From: Primulina eburnea | Lineage: Eukaryota > Streptophyta > Magnoliopsida > Lamiales > Gesneriaceae | Direction of reading: 5' to 3' | DNA: 64,000 nt | Assembly (NCBI RefSeq): GCF_022965805.1 | Contig: NC_133116.1 | Span: 7,398,601-7,462,600, forward strand | Shown: piece after piece, positions 1 to 12,582 of the stretch | Layout of the letters: each line of letters opens with the position of its first letter | How positions within the stretch are numbered: the first letter of the stretch is position 1 | Position numbers and translations under genes: made by a program | Notes under the pieces: generated by a model | Databases searched by the model: none | Seen by the model: only the letters and a program-made list of their open reading frames with translations | Told to the model about the DNA's origin: nothing

Positions 1-13
1 CGATAAAATAACT

Positions 14-200
14 AGGAGTAGGTCTCATGTGAGACCGTATCACGGATCTTAATCTATGAGACGGTTCAACACTATGGATATTCACAATAAAAAGTACTAC
101 TTTTAGCATAAAAAGTAATCATTTTTTCATGGATGACCCAAATAAGAGGTCCGTCTCTCAAATACGACCTGTGAGACCGTCTCACACAAGTTTTTGCCAA
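14..200 (-). mobile_element. TGAGACGGTCTCAC-family MITE-like element, copy 1
   Basis: About 185 bp bounded by near-palindromic TGAGACSGTCTCAC-type termini, with a core containing a run like TTATCCATGAAAAAGTATTA (seen here on the minus strand) and ATTGTGAATA. The same element recurs many times in the window in both orientations. It has no coding capacity. I call it MITE-like because the ends are inverted and the copies are short and uniform; the superfamily is not determined. Confidence 0.6.
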
Positions 201-280
201 TAACTAGTTAAAGATTTGAAATCTGTTAATGTCAAATAGATTTATCCAAATAAACTAAAATAGTTATTATTATAAGAGCA

Positions 281-432
281 TGAATCTTTATATGTGAGAC
301 GGGTCAATCATACCAATATTCACGATAAAAAGTAATACTCTTAGCATAAAAAATGATATTTTTTCATGAATGACCCAAATAAAATATTCATCTCACAAAA
401 TACGACCTTTGAGACCGTCTCACGTAAATTTT
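281..432 (-). mobile_element. TGAGACGGTCTCAC-family MITE-like element, copy 2 (one end truncated)
   Basis: Same core and the same right terminus (GAGACCGTCTCAC) as the copy at 14-200, but the left terminal palindrome is missing. It lies about 80 bp from the first copy. Confidence 0.5.
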
Positions 433-737
433 GTCTTATTATAAATTCGAAACCCTCAATTTTGAATTCAGCGATCTTAAGTTGCTCAGGAGTGGGATTG
501 TTTCACCCTACCAGTGCATGCAGTGCCTGCACGGACAATGAATGGCCCGGATTATTCCACATGAGTGATCCGGGCTCATCTCCATGTAAAAAAAAAAAAA
601 AAAAAAATTGACTCGAAAAAATTCGAGCCGTTGGATCGACCATTGCGGACGAAAGGGTCGAGGAAGACCTCAGGAGTGTTCGTTTTTTAAACTTGTGGGA
701 AAATGGTAATTAATGTGGTGTATAAGTGATTATTATA
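433..737. other. Unassigned spacer with a 19-nt poly(A) run
   Basis: No supported gene. A run of about 19 A residues at 588-606 follows moderately GC-rich sequence, which could be the tail of a retroposed copy. No box A/B promoter or LINE coding sequence was recognised. Confidence 0.3.
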
Positions 738-1313
738 GGGCGTTTGGTAGGGGTGATTAGGTGGGTTTATTTTTTTTAACCCACTTAATCACATGTTTGG
801 TACCGATGATTATTTAACCAAGTCTATCCCTCCTATGAATGATTAGGTTATATTAGGTAGGTTAAAATAATACCTCCTCACCCCCTAGGATTATTTATCC
901 AACTCTTAATTCTTCCTATTTTCCAATTTTACCCTTCTCCTATATCCAAACTCACTACCACTTCCCGTCACGGCCGCCGCCACCGACCGCCGACCGTCGC
1001 CGCCACCGACCACCGGACCGCCGCCGCCACTGTCGCCGGACCGCCGCCGGCCGTCCGCGGACCACCGCTGCCACCGACTGCCGCCGCCACCGGCCGCCAA
1101 CAGACCGCCGCCGCCGGCCGTCGCCGGAGTGGAAGAAGAAAAAAAAAAGAAGAAAGGGCAATTTTGTCCTTTCATCAAAAAATTTAAAATTATTCTACAC
1201 TTAAAAAAATCATACCAAACATAACACCATATATTACATTCCTACCACAATCATTTTCTTTATCATTTACTTACTAATCATTAGTTTATTTTATCCTTCA
1301 AACCAAACGCAGC
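738..1313. mobile_element. MITE-like element with GCGTTTGGT ends and a CCG-rich core
   Basis: The left end reads GGGCGTTTGGTA and the right end ACCAAACGCAGC, forming inverted termini about 575 bp apart. Both ends continue into AT-rich sequence with repeated GATTA/TAATC motifs. The middle (about 960-1132) is a CCG/CCACCG-rich block, very different in base composition from the flanks. ORFs on the minus strand through this block are low-complexity and not supported as genes. A clean target-site duplication was not found. Confidence 0.5.
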
Positions 1314-1330
1314 TTTAAAGATTGTACGAA

Positions 1331-1403
1331 TGATTATTTAACGGATGTATTGTTATAATCGATTAAAATGATTATTTAACGGATGTATTGTTATAATCGA
1401 TTA
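1331..1403. repeat. 38-bp tandem duplication
   Basis: A stretch starting TGATTATTTAACGGATG occurs at 1331 and again at 1369 with no visible differences over about 35 bp. It lies just outside the MITE-like element that ends at 1313. Confidence 0.8.
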
Positions 1404-3808
1404 ATTTCAGTAGGCCATAAATAAAATTACGTAATTTATTTATTTCATTTAAATTTTTCATAGGCTCAGTTGGACTCGAGAGAGATATGATGAATAAAAT
1501 CTTCTTCGATCGATTTTAATTCCAATTTTTTTTAATATATAGTTATTTTTATAGAAATATATCAATTTTCTTCGTTTAATTAAATATAAAAATCATTAAA
1601 AAATCAATTTATTAAGAAAAATCAAATTTCCTGCCTAACAATTGATGTTTGCCAGATTTCTAATCTCTATTGTACATTTAATTAGAAGTCCAATAAGTTG
1701 GTCACAACTTTTCAAACCATTAGAAAATTCTTTGAAGCTTCCATAATTGGTGTCTGCATTCTTATCATCATTAATCGAAGTTTGATTAACATCAGAAAAT
1801 AATTCTAAACACCGTTGAAATTTTAGTTTTTCCGAAATCAGAAAATGAAAATATTTCTTTTTTAAAATTTATATTTTCTTTCATTAATAATAAGATTTTT
1901 AATTTTAAAAAATACGTATCATATGGAAAATTGTTATATTGGTCTTGTAAATTGGTCTATGCAATAGTAAGTTTGGTTATCTGGCAATTTTAGTACATTT
2001 TTCGCTGGGATGCCCATGGATAACATTGATATGAAATCTATCATTGCTAACGCGGTATCAGGTATTGTTGTCTTGTCCGATATAACGTTATGTTAGTTTT
2101 CAGACGAAAAATAGCTAATTTTTTTAAAAAAAATTAAAGTTGAAGAACTAAAACTGAACATGGATAATTAACGAAGATCAAAAACCAAAATGAGACCAAC
2201 TTAGAAGATTAATTTTACAATTTTTAGTATATTCATAGACAATGTGTATGCTCAAGACACTAATATATGCTTGAGTACACATGGTGTCAGATATCGTTTT
2301 ATCAAAAAATTATACTTAGTGGTATCAGTGCAACTCAAATATTTTAGGTTGTTCTTGGGTTGTGTTTGGATATAATGATTTTGAAGTAGATTTCAAATTC
2401 ATTTGATTGCTTGGATATGTTTCGTTGGGTGTATTCTCTTGATAATCTGATGTAGATGTGATTGTAATTATGATGAATTTGAAAAACATCTTAAATGTGT
2501 GTCATTTCAAATTACTTCCCAAATCAAATATTTACATCTAAACACAACGTAAAATCGTACAACAACTCAAACGTCACGTTTCGATTAATCTAACCAACAT
2601 AGACAATTATTGAACATCAACAATCTCTCTCACAATAATTGAATTCATTGCAATTAATAAGAATCGAACTCGTGACATTGACTCTAATATATCAATTGTA
2701 AAACGAGTGTTTGTCGTTTTTATCAAAAACTATAGTTAATAATAACAATACAATTCAATTTTTTTTAATTGTACAATAGTTCAAACACCACGTTTTAATC
2801 ACTCAATTCAACAATGTATCCAACAACGACAAATATTACATATTAACAATAAGTAATGTTTAAATATATTTTTCAATTTTATAGAATAACTGTTATTTAC
2901 AATCCTCCCACCGGATCTGTCTTTGTTCATAAACTTCCACTAAATGATCTAATAATTGTACTCCCAAGTCCCAAGTGGGCTCGTTAATTGGGAAATATTG
3001 CTGACATAACATCTTTTTATTATATTTAAGCCTTTTTAAAAAATAATATAACAAATTAAGTTTTCTCAAAAAATACTAACTACGAAATCAGTTTTAAAAA
3101 AGCGAAAGAATTTCAGTTGAATGACATTTTTCTTACAACAAAATTTCTTCTCATTTTACGACAAAATTCAACCCACGTCTTCTTTATGTTAGATCTTAAA
3201 TGACTAAATTATCCTATTTTTTCTATAACCTCCACTATCCCATTTTCCCTCTAACTTATTTATCAAATCACATTAGTTAACAATTCTTATTAAATTATCC
3301 GTACAAATTTGTAGTCATAATTCTCACGTGTATTTATAATTAGAAAAAATAAATAGAATTAAGCATTTAATGAAATAAGAAAAATAATATTATCACTTCA
3401 CTTGTATAAATTGTTGTCATTATTTTACACAGTTTTTTATATTTCATTCGAACATACTATTGATTCTCATTTAATTTTGTAAAAATAATTAGATAGTTCC
3501 AAAAAAATCTAACTGAGAAACGCAGTAGGAGGCAATTATTATATTAAATATAGGGGTATCCCTCCCATGCCATTTGAATTCATTAGAGCAATTGTAAAAT
3601 ATGAAAAGTCAAGCATACTCTATTGTATTAAATAAAGGTATAAATCAATAGCAGTTCAATACTATAATATAAATTTTATTATACATATTAATATAATATG
3701 ATAATATCTTATAAAAATGATTTTTTTAAGGTCAAATTTAAGACCAAATTGTACTATTAAAGCTAAAATGTAATACTTCACCAAAAATTGTTACTAATTA
3801 CTATTAAG
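1404..3808. other. AT-rich intergenic sequence, no gene seen
   Basis: Stops are dense in all frames and there is no recognisable domain. Short decayed repeats occur around 2290-2340 and 2700-2760 (similar TTTATCAAAAA...CAATTCAA strings). Nothing else is supported. Confidence 0.5.
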
Positions 3809-4691
3809 GTGTGTTTGGTTGATGTGATTAAATAAAGATAGATGAATAATCACATATTTATCTAATGTTTGGTTAAAATTTTAAGATACATTAATAATCA
3901 TTTTGACTCGATTTAAGATCTAGTTTTATGATTAATTATTTGATTATTAATCTAACAAATTAAATCGGATAAGTTATCAACACACCACAAATTAGATTTT
4001 TATCCTATTATCTCTTATGAAAATAAATATTTATTAAATTCTAATTTATTGTGTTTAATGATTACCGTAATAGTTTCAAATATATTTCTATAAATAAATT
4101 TAAATGAATTTTAATAAACATAAATTATAATTATAATTATTTAATTATTTTAATAATATTTATAATTATTTAAAAAAACAATAATATTATATTATCACTA
4201 AACTTTATTTAACATTAAAATTAATATTCAAAATATTACTACTATTTTAATTATTAATTATAAATATTTAATTACCTATCAAATTATTTTAAGCATATTT
4301 ATAATTATTTTAAGAAAAAACAATAATACTATAATTATTACTAAAAATTTATTTAACATTAACATTCAAAATATTATTGCTATTTTAATTATTAAAATAA
4401 ATACATATTTACACATTTATTTATGATAAATATATTTAAATTAATTTTAATAAATTTAAATTATAATTATAAATATTTAATTATCGATCCAATTATTTTA
4501 ATAATATATATTTAATTAACATTTGGAGCATTTTGGTTATTACAATAAAATTTACAAAATTAATCCATCATTTTAAAATCATACCAAATACCATGTTTTT
4601 TATCCCACCGTACTATTAATCTATATATCTCAATTTTTAACCACTCTAATTATTAATCATTTACTTATCCTATCACGCATATCAAACGGTC
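3809..4691. mobile_element. Large MITE-like element with GTGTTTGGTT ends
   Basis: The left end reads GTGTGTTTGGTTGATGTGATTA. The right end, reverse-complemented, reads GACCGTTTGATATGCGTGATAGG, giving imperfect inverted ends. The interior is extremely AT-rich and contains a decayed direct duplication of roughly 200 bp (about 4100-4290 against 4290-4480). No ORF. TIR style resembles the elements at 738 and 38274, so it may be one broad family. Confidence 0.45.
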
Positions 4692-4950
4692 AGAGATATT
4701 AATAGTATAGACAATGAGAAAAAAATGGCTATCACCAGAAATAACTAAAATGAAATTACAGCAATTTACTTATTTGAGGCCGATTTGAAACTCCGAGTTT
4801 CTAATAATTATGGTGCTTGACAGCTTGTGTAATGACCGAGATTTAATGACTGTAATCAGACGTGGATTAACTGTCAGAATTGTGATTAGCAAATATCACA
4901 GGAGCCAAATAAGACATGAGAGGGGAAGCCGGGCGCCAATGCACCATATT

Positions 4951-4956
4951 TATAAA
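4951..4956 (+). promoter_or_regulatory. TATA box of the solo LTR
   Basis: TATAAA in the context CATATTTATAAAG, about 125 bp from the LTR start. This is a plausible U3/R position. Confidence 0.5.
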
Positions 4957-4974
4957 GTTTGGGCAGAACGTATG

Positions 4975-5079
4975 GCGCTCGAGCGGTAAATAATTACCGC
5001 CCGAGCGTCAATGGATAATAAGTGTGGTCTCGGACAGAAGGCTTCGCGCCCGAGCGGTACTTTCTTACCGCCCGAGCGC
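4975..5079 (+). repeat. Twin GC-rich stem-loops in the LTR R/U5 region
   Basis: Stem 1 pairs 4975-4989 (GCGCTCGAGCGGTAA) with 4994-5008; stem 2 pairs 5046-5059 (GCGCCCGAGCGGTA) with 5066-5079. Loops are about 4 and 6 nt. The two stems are related to each other in sequence and lie 20-130 bp downstream of the TATA box, so they would be in the transcript leader. Confidence 0.75.
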
Positions 5080-5129
5080 GAGGCATGCGAAACAAGAATT
5101 TGACATTTGGCCTCTTACATGCAATGTGG

Positions 5130-5160
<31 letters not shown>

Positions 5161-6132
5161 CAAGCCATTTTCCTCAAAATTGAAGAAAGGGCCGAGGAAG
5201 ATTCACGAAAATCCTTACGCCTTTTTATTTCAATCCGTCCGTCAGATTTTGAATCTGAGTACAGTACCGAGTTCCTATCAACGTAGGCTATAACTGGACG
5301 TAAGTTTTGCTACGTTTTGACATGTTTTGAAATTAGACTATTGTCAGAATTGAATATGATTCATATATGATGTTCTTGTCATGTTAGACATCATAGAATC
5401 GAAGTCAGATTGAGAAACAGATTGATTATGTAATTGTTATGATTTTCGGAGTCGATTTGATTGAGAATTGATATCAGATTTATGTCATCATTAAGACTAT
5501 GATTCCTACTGATACTGAGTACGAATTCTGGTATTATATCTGTGATGTTTAAATTGACGGGGTTATCGAGACTGTATTGTTATGCCTTCGAAACATCAGT
5601 TGATTGATATTGATCAGATTCGGTATGGATTTAGATTGCATCTTGATTCGATATTGATCAGAGTATATTTCGATTTGAATATTAATCAGAACAGATATTG
5701 AATTGAGTTGTGTATTGATATTATACCTATTCAATTGTCCTTATCAGATTGGGAATGGACCGAGATAGAGTCGGGACTTCTTCTTCTTCTTCTTCTGAGC
5801 GAGAAGATAAAGGTATAAATTAATGTTGAGTTGGGATTGCACAACTCGAGTGAGGTTTGACTCGAGTTTCCTAAATCACATACTTTACCTTATTGCATTA
5901 ATATTTGCATTGAGTTGATTGATATACTTGTTCTCTTGAATTATAGATGACAGGTGTTAGACGAGTAATCTTGTGACAGAAGTGCCTGATAGTGGTAGTA
6001 TTTCCACGGGCACATTGCACGATGTCTCAAGATAAAATGTTAGCGATGGAGCTATAGTCCATGACGGTTAGATCAGGACACCAGATGTTTGGTTATATCG
6101 AGTAAATAGAATGGAATTTCTTCTATTAAGGA

Positions 6133-6275
6133 ATTCGATATAGGAACACCATAAGTGGTTATATCGTAATTCGATATAGGAATACCATATTTGGTTATAT
6201 CGTAATTCGATATAGGAACACCATAAGTGGTTATATCGTAAATCGATATAGGAACACCATATTTGGTTATATCGA
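6133..6275 (+). repeat. 36-bp minisatellite, about 4 units
   Basis: Tandem units built on TTCGATATAGGAACACCATA plus AGTGGTTATATCGTAA, alternating an AAGTGG and an ATTTGG variant. They are internal to the solo LTR. Confidence 0.8.
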
Positions 6276-7005
6276 GTAATAGGATCAGAGTTCCTTCTAT
6301 TACGGAATTCGGTATAGGATTACCACATCTGGAAACCGGGATCCCTAGGCTAGGATTGAATCTAATCTACAACGTAGAGTCACTAGCCTGAGTGAAAGTT
6401 ATATCTTATTGTATTGATTAATACTGATTTATGTTCCTGAATATGGTACATGTCTATTTATGTTCCTGATATTGGTACATGCTTAGAATATGATTTATTC
6501 TTGATATTGATTTATGTTCCTGATTAGGGTACATGTAGAGAATATGACTTATTCTTGTTATTGATTGATATCATGATTTTGATATATGATACGATTTTCT
6601 GTTATATGCTTTTATATTGTTTATATGATTGCATGTATACATGATTTATACTGGGATATTTATATCTCACCGGAGTTATCCGGCTGTTGTCTTGTTTGTA
6701 TGTGTGCATGGCAACAGGTGGGCTAGGATCAGGGTCAAGAAGAGAACGAGGCTGGACTAGATAGCGTGGAGATCCGGGCTTTGAAGCAACTTAGGATTCA
6801 GCACTGACTTGTAGTTGAACCTAGTTGGATTATTGTAGATCATACAATAATCGTATGCTATGTTTAATATGTAATTTGAATTTAATTACATTACGTTTCC
6901 GCTTTGCATTTAAAAAAAAAAAAATTAGACCCTGTTTATACTAATTGATTAATTAGTCATAATTATGATTTAGAACGTGATTAACGTCCGGGTCCCCACA
7001 GCTTG

Positions 7006-9071
7006 GGGTATCGACCAGTAAATGTCATATTTAGATATTGGAAATTATTTAAAAGAATGATTTAAAATTACTCCATATTGAGATTTATTTGAAATCTATT
7101 GTCAAATTGATTTACCCAAACATAGTTATGATTTGAAATCATTAGCTTATAATCCATCTATCTAAATACAACTTTAATTATTTGGAAAATATTTATCTAA
7201 TAAGAAAAAAAAATGGATTTATCAAGATCAATCTCAGATTGTATCACATGTCAATTTTGTTAGACAAGTCTCCTACTCGACTTGACACAAGAAAATATAT
7301 TATTTTTTTATGTTGAAAACATTATTTTTTACTCTAAAATTGGACTATGTCGACTAATCTCATATATATAGATCTGTAAGACCGTCTCACATGAAATGTT
7401 ATCTTCCTTTATGTATACAATTCACGATTTTTTAAATGTTTCATTAGTCATATGAATTTTATTAATTATTATTTTTATTTGTTTCCATCTTTGATATTTT
7501 AAATTAATAATGTAATTCGTAATAAATATATATTGAGAAAACGATATTTTTAGCCCTGTAATTTTACCGTTTTGCGATTTTGATTCTTTATATTATCAAA
7601 TTTCAGTTTTAGTATTGTGTCTTCAGATTTTTCGTCATTGTATTCATTTTCACTGAGGCTGCTTATGGATACCATCTTGTTTAAAAATTGAGGTCATATT
7701 AACGTATAGTTCCAAGCCTAGATGACATTGTAAAACTAAGAAAGTTATGTATACTAAAATATAAGTCACACACATTAAACTGTTACTTTTTTTAATACAC
7801 ATCGTTTCTTGGATTTTGCTCCATGTACAAAACCGTTGTTTTACTCGGGATTTCCAATGTAACTGTTCGACTTCGAGCATCCACTCACTTTTGATTACAT
7901 CTTTCATGTAAGGACACTATCACTATGATAGAATCAATGATCCAAATTTAACCACACATACATAGAGTCTACTAATTTTTTTAAAATCACATATGTGTGG
8001 AATCTTGTCCATTCAAACCATATGAGAGCAGTGCCTCCATATATAACATCGACTTAACCCTCACTTTAAGGACTTCAACAGATTGAGTTATTGTTATTTT
8101 ATACATATATAGATGTAATAATTATCATCGAGTCAAAGTCAACCATCATAATTGGACCAAAATTAGGAGCAGCACTCCAACATAGAATCTCATTAAAACA
8201 ATGTAACCAATATCATAATTATTAATTATTCTAGAAAGAAACATTTACCCTTTTTGCTAAATTTTAACGATAGCCATATATGATATAACTATAATCTCTT
8301 AAAATGGCACAACCTTCCAAGTAATACTAATTTTTCAAAGAAAAGAAAATTCGAAATAAATATTATCATATCAACATATAATCGTAAATCACGTGTTTGC
8401 GTTAGGGAAAACCGAGGAATTTGACGATGATTTGACGATTTTTTTTTCATGTAACAACTAAACGCATATGGTCATATAGAGGTCGTAACTAAAAACTACA
8501 TTTATACGGTCTAGGTGATATGTATATGTCTACATAAATTTGACCCATTTTTTTTTTCTTTATTCCTTGGGTTCAAAAGTCCTAATTTATTGATGGATTA
8601 TAACCAAAAAAGTAATGTTACACGTATAACCACAATAATTCTTATACTACAAAAAAATCCAATACAAAAATTTCATTTAACAAAATCTCACGATATAATT
8701 ATTGTAAATATCGATATATGATATATTTGTTGTATTATTAACATTATTCTACCCAAAATCAAAATTTTCGGACCATTAAATTCTCATTTAATTACATGAT
8801 AAAGACCATTGAATAATAGCCCAAGATAGGTCTCCACACAAAATAACATTCCATATTTAAATTTAATGCTCTGACTCTGATAAATATAAAATAATTACGT
8901 CACTTAATTGAGTTCTATTTTAATATAACAATATATAGACTAATTCAATATGCATGTCAGCCCTCACGATTTTTTTTCGAAAACTCGAGTCATTTTTAGA
9001 TGCTTTACTCCAAAATACACCTATTCATAATTGCTCAATTCTCACTGTCTATTTGATACTGGTCCCATGTG
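7006..9071. other. AT-rich spacer with one decayed MITE-like copy
   Basis: A degenerate TGAGACGGTCTCAC-family copy lies at about 7255-7400 (ending GACCGTCTCACATG). No other feature is supported. ORFs up to 85 codons on either strand resemble nothing I recognise. Confidence 0.4.
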
Positions 9072-9079
9072 GTCGCATC

Positions 9080-9946
9080 CAGAGCCGTACCTGTGTTGAG
9101 TGTGGTCTGAGACAAAATTTGAAAAATGGACATCTTGTTGCATTAATAAATATAAAATTCAATTTGCAAATAACAAATATAATAATAAATACATAAATAT
9201 ATCAAAACAAATATATACATAAATAACATCTCAATAAATATTTAAAATAACTATAAAGATATTATTTGTCTAGCTTTTTAGAGGCAAAAATATTTATCAA
9301 ATCTGTGTAATCCAATTGTCAGACCATTTTTTTCTCAATCGACATAGTTAGCCCATTTAATCTATTTTGCGAGATTGTTGATTAAAGATAATTTTGTAGA
9401 AACTATACTTTTAGTCTCTATAATTGTAGAAACTACAAAATCAAAAAATTCTTTGAGTCGAAATAACGAACTACAAAATCAAAGGACAAAAAAATTCCGA
9501 AAACAATAAATATCATCTTTCAACGGTTCACATATTCAAGGTTTATTCAAAATTTATTTTATTTCCTTAGACTATCTATTTATTAATTACACAAGTCGCG
9601 CATAATATTTATATAAACTCATAATTCAGTTATAACTCATTAAAGAATTTAAATCATGCGATGCTTGCTTTAATTATATATTTAATTAACCTGATCTCTA
9701 AACACATTACAACGCCCATATCACAAGTAAATTTCATTTTCAGTGGGGATCATTTGATAGATTAATTTACAAATATAAATATAAATGTGTATTTATAAAA
9801 AAATATTTGAAATGGAAATAAAGCATAATTCATTAATAAAATTACTTATCTTCGGGCTTACGAGAAGTAGGGGGCCATAAACTTTATTTGTTGAATAATA
9901 ACAAAAATTAGGGTTGAGATTTAGATTGAGTTAGATAACAAATAAC

Positions 9947-9987
<41 letters not shown>

Positions 9988-10054
9988 TTGGGCCTCTTAT
10001 TGGGCTGGGCCCTGAGGCAACCACTTGATTGGGTTCATAAGAGGTCCGGCTTTG
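9080..10054. mobile_element. Non-autonomous hAT-type element, 975 bp, 8-bp TSD GTCGCATC
   Basis: Terminal inverted repeats CAGAGCCGTACCT (left) and CAAAGCCGGACCT (right end reverse-complemented) match at 11 of 13 positions. They are flanked by the identical 8-bp duplication GTCGCATC at 9072-9079 and 10055-10062. An 8-bp TSD with CARAGCCG ends is the hAT signature. The interior is AT-rich with a (TA)n tract near 9955-9982 and no transposase. Confidence 0.8.
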
Positions 10055-10189
10055 GTCGCATCACAACATTGGCTCAAAAATTATTAATTTTAATATATAT
10101 TATTAAAATAACATAAAAATTGTTTAACGGTTTAATTTTATGAAATAAATATTCAACCCGACTTGTTTCATAAAAATTGTTTCACGATT

Positions 10190-10350
10190 TAATTTTATGA
10201 AATAAATATTCAACCCGACTCATCTCATGAAAAAATATTATTTTTTATATCAAAAATATTATTTTTCTTTTTAAATATATATAAGCTGACTCAATATGTC
10301 ACAAATATAACTTTTGAGACCATCATAAAAGACTTACTCTTATTATTATA
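10190..10350 (+). mobile_element. Decayed TGAGACGGTCTCAC-family copy
   Basis: Retains only the order of core motifs (CTCATGAAAAAATATTATTTTT... then ...TTTTGAGACCATC). Heavily mutated. Confidence 0.3.
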
Positions 10351-10535
10351 ATAAATTGTGAGATCATCATCACAACTATTAATTACATTATGGCTTTCAT
10401 GGTACAAATATATGTTTTCTGTCTTTTTATTTTAATTTCAAAAACAAAGGGATTACGACCAATACAGTAATCTCACCTATTGGTGTTCCACAAACTTCAA
10501 GTTGGCAATGGAAAGTTAAATTATTTATCATGTGA

Positions 10536-11263
10536 TGATACTCCCGGACCATGACCCGAGACAATAAATAGATAGCCCAGATCATGGTAAATTTGCAGAA
10601 TGAGCTCATAAGTAGTCAGACAAGTGAGTGTCTGAGACGTCATTTACCTGGACAACCAGAGACCCGAGCTCTCGGATGAATTCCCGGGTGATGGCTCTTA
10701 ACCCGAGATGCTTCGGTAATAGTACCGCACTCGAGTGTGCGAGCAGGTGATATCTTATCTCGATAAACGTGCTGACAGAATCATACTGTGATGGAAAAGA
10801 CAGATCGGCGTGACATGAACTTGATATTAGATGGCAATAAGTGGAAAGTAGGTATTGTAAAAAAGGTCATCATTATTTTCCTTCTTATAAATAGCAGATT
10901 TGTTTTGCATTAAAAAGACACATATATACACATGTGGCATTATTTTTCTAAAAGCTAAATTAGATTTTTTTTTTTCATTTTTCACCTGCTGACTTAAGCA
11001 TTGGACTGACTACACCGTACACCCCTCTAACACCCATTCACGTGTGTCTTCCTATTTCCAGGACATCATTGCAACCCTAATCCAGATACATACTCTTGAT
11101 TAGAGATATATCTTGCGACTCACTTTTCCCTCATCAACTTCTTAATCCAGATACATACTCTTGATTAGAGATATATCTTGCGACTCACTTTTCCCTCATC
11201 AACTTCTTATCAAATTCAGTGGATTGCCCGACTCAACTCTTCCTATTCACCCGGATCATATCA
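10536..11263 (+). mobile_element. LTR (solo or remnant) related to the LARD family at 24554-32489
   Basis: Starts TGATACTCCCGGACCATGACCCGAG, close to the start of the minus-strand LTRs at 25201 and 32489 (TGATACCCCCGTAAGAGCCC...). It ends GGATCATATCA, against GGATCGCATCA there. It has a TATA-like run near 10885 (CTTATAAATAGC). No matching 5-bp duplication was found, so one boundary may be off or a recombination product is present. An exact 65-bp direct duplication lies at 11079-11208. Confidence 0.55.
11079..11208. repeat. 65-bp exact tandem duplication
   Basis: The segment starting AATCCAGATACATACTCTTG is repeated once, at 11079 and 11144, with no visible mismatches, inside the LTR. Confidence 0.85.
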
Positions 11264-11629
11264 CCCTGTACTAAGGTAAATCGTATGATAATAATTTTTT
11301 TGGGTAAATCAAAATTTTAATTCACATTGGCCACAATTTGATACATCAAAATGCACTCTCGGGCTCATGCGCCTGCTAGTGCAATTACAAAATGAGATTC
11401 TGTAAAAACTAATTCATAATCATCCTTGTTTTATGAATATTATTAATTTAAGTTATTATATGAGTCCATTATAACCTATTATTAGCCAATTCATGAAAAA
11501 GATTTTCTAAACCCAGTGCTCAAAACAATTTATTTGAAAACACAAATCAAAATAATATTTTTAAATTCCTAATATCATAATACAAAATTTAATCGCTAGA
11601 CTTACATAAATAGTTTTAGAAGACTACCT

Positions 11630-12005
11630 AGTGTAGTATACCGTATCGAAAATTGTATACCATATATCGTATCGAAAATTATGATACAAATTTTTTTTTT
11701 ACTTATACTGTACCAAAATTTTTGTAATACTAATTATACTGAAATTGTATGGTAAGATATCGATATATATCGTTTTATATCGAAAAAACCTTGTATTCTT
11801 AAAATTTTATACATTTATTGTTTAAAAATATTATGTATTTTTAAATTTTTATATATTGTTTTATATATACCGAAATTTTAAAATTTCATACCGTTACCGT
11901 ACCAAAAATTTAGGAATCTGTACCGTACCGAAATCTTCGGTATACCTAAAATTTGGTACTTTTTCAGTATGATAATCTTGGTATACCGAAAATTTGATAT
12001 TTTTT
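11630..12005. repeat. AT-rich element built on GGTATACC / TATCGAAAATT motifs
   Basis: Repeated GTATACCGAAAATTT and CGTATCGAAAATT motifs in both orientations suggest a decayed inverted-repeat element. Ends are not resolved. Confidence 0.3.
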
Positions 12006-12582
12006 CTCACAAATAAGACTAACCCTGATTCAGAAAACTACTTTCCACTAGTTTCATTGAGCTTATCCACCAGACTATTAGTTAAATAATATTGTATAAT
12101 GGAACATACATGTGTCTACGATAATATGATATTGTCCACTTTGAGCATAAACCTTCATGGATTTGTTTTTTAACTTTACCCAAAATTTCTCATATATATT
12201 TCAAAATTTTTGACCTTCGATCTTTCTTGTATATTTTCAATGTATGGGCCATAGAATTTTTTCAATTCTGATACAAGGTATTCTATTAGATCGAATAACT
12301 ACATTCGATCTAATAGAATTATTTTGTCGTATCTAGGCTAATATCAATCCAAGCCATTTCATGAATAAAATGTGAATAATTAACCAACCAACAAAACTAT
12401 TTGTTACAAATAACGTTTTGTTGTTGCATCGAAACATATAAATGTTTGGCGAATTTGGCTAAAATTGAACTTGGTAAAATGAAATGGTTGAATAATTGAA
12501 AATGAGATTATTCAAAGTAAACATTAAATGCTGAAATTATATATTGAATTTCTGACACAACTTCGGTTGAATTCTCAACAAA

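Larger units (their letters stand above)
4828..7000 (+). mobile_element. Solo LTR, 2173 bp, TSD GCTTG
   Basis: Starts TGTAATGACC and ends GTCCCCACA, the TG..CA ends of an LTR. It is flanked by the identical 5-bp target-site duplication GCTTG at 4823-4827 and 7001-7005. No gag-pol sequence and no second LTR are present, so it is a solo LTR left by recombination. A TATA-like box (TATAAA, 4951-4956) sets the plus orientation. Two GC-rich stem-loops follow (4975-5008 and 5046-5079), and a 36-bp minisatellite lies at about 6133-6275. Family not identified. Confidence 0.9.

Noticed and set aside
906..1178. Gly/Arg-rich minus-strand ORFs
   Set aside because: Pure consequence of the CCG-rich block; no domain, no start context, inside a MITE.
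2640..2700. ATCGAACTCGTGAC string resembling a tRNA B box of a SINE
   Set aside because: No matching A box, tail or second copy with the same ends; too weak.
7650..7907. 85-codon minus ORF with Trp/Glu-rich N-terminus
   Set aside because: No convincing similarity to any family; AT-rich spacer.
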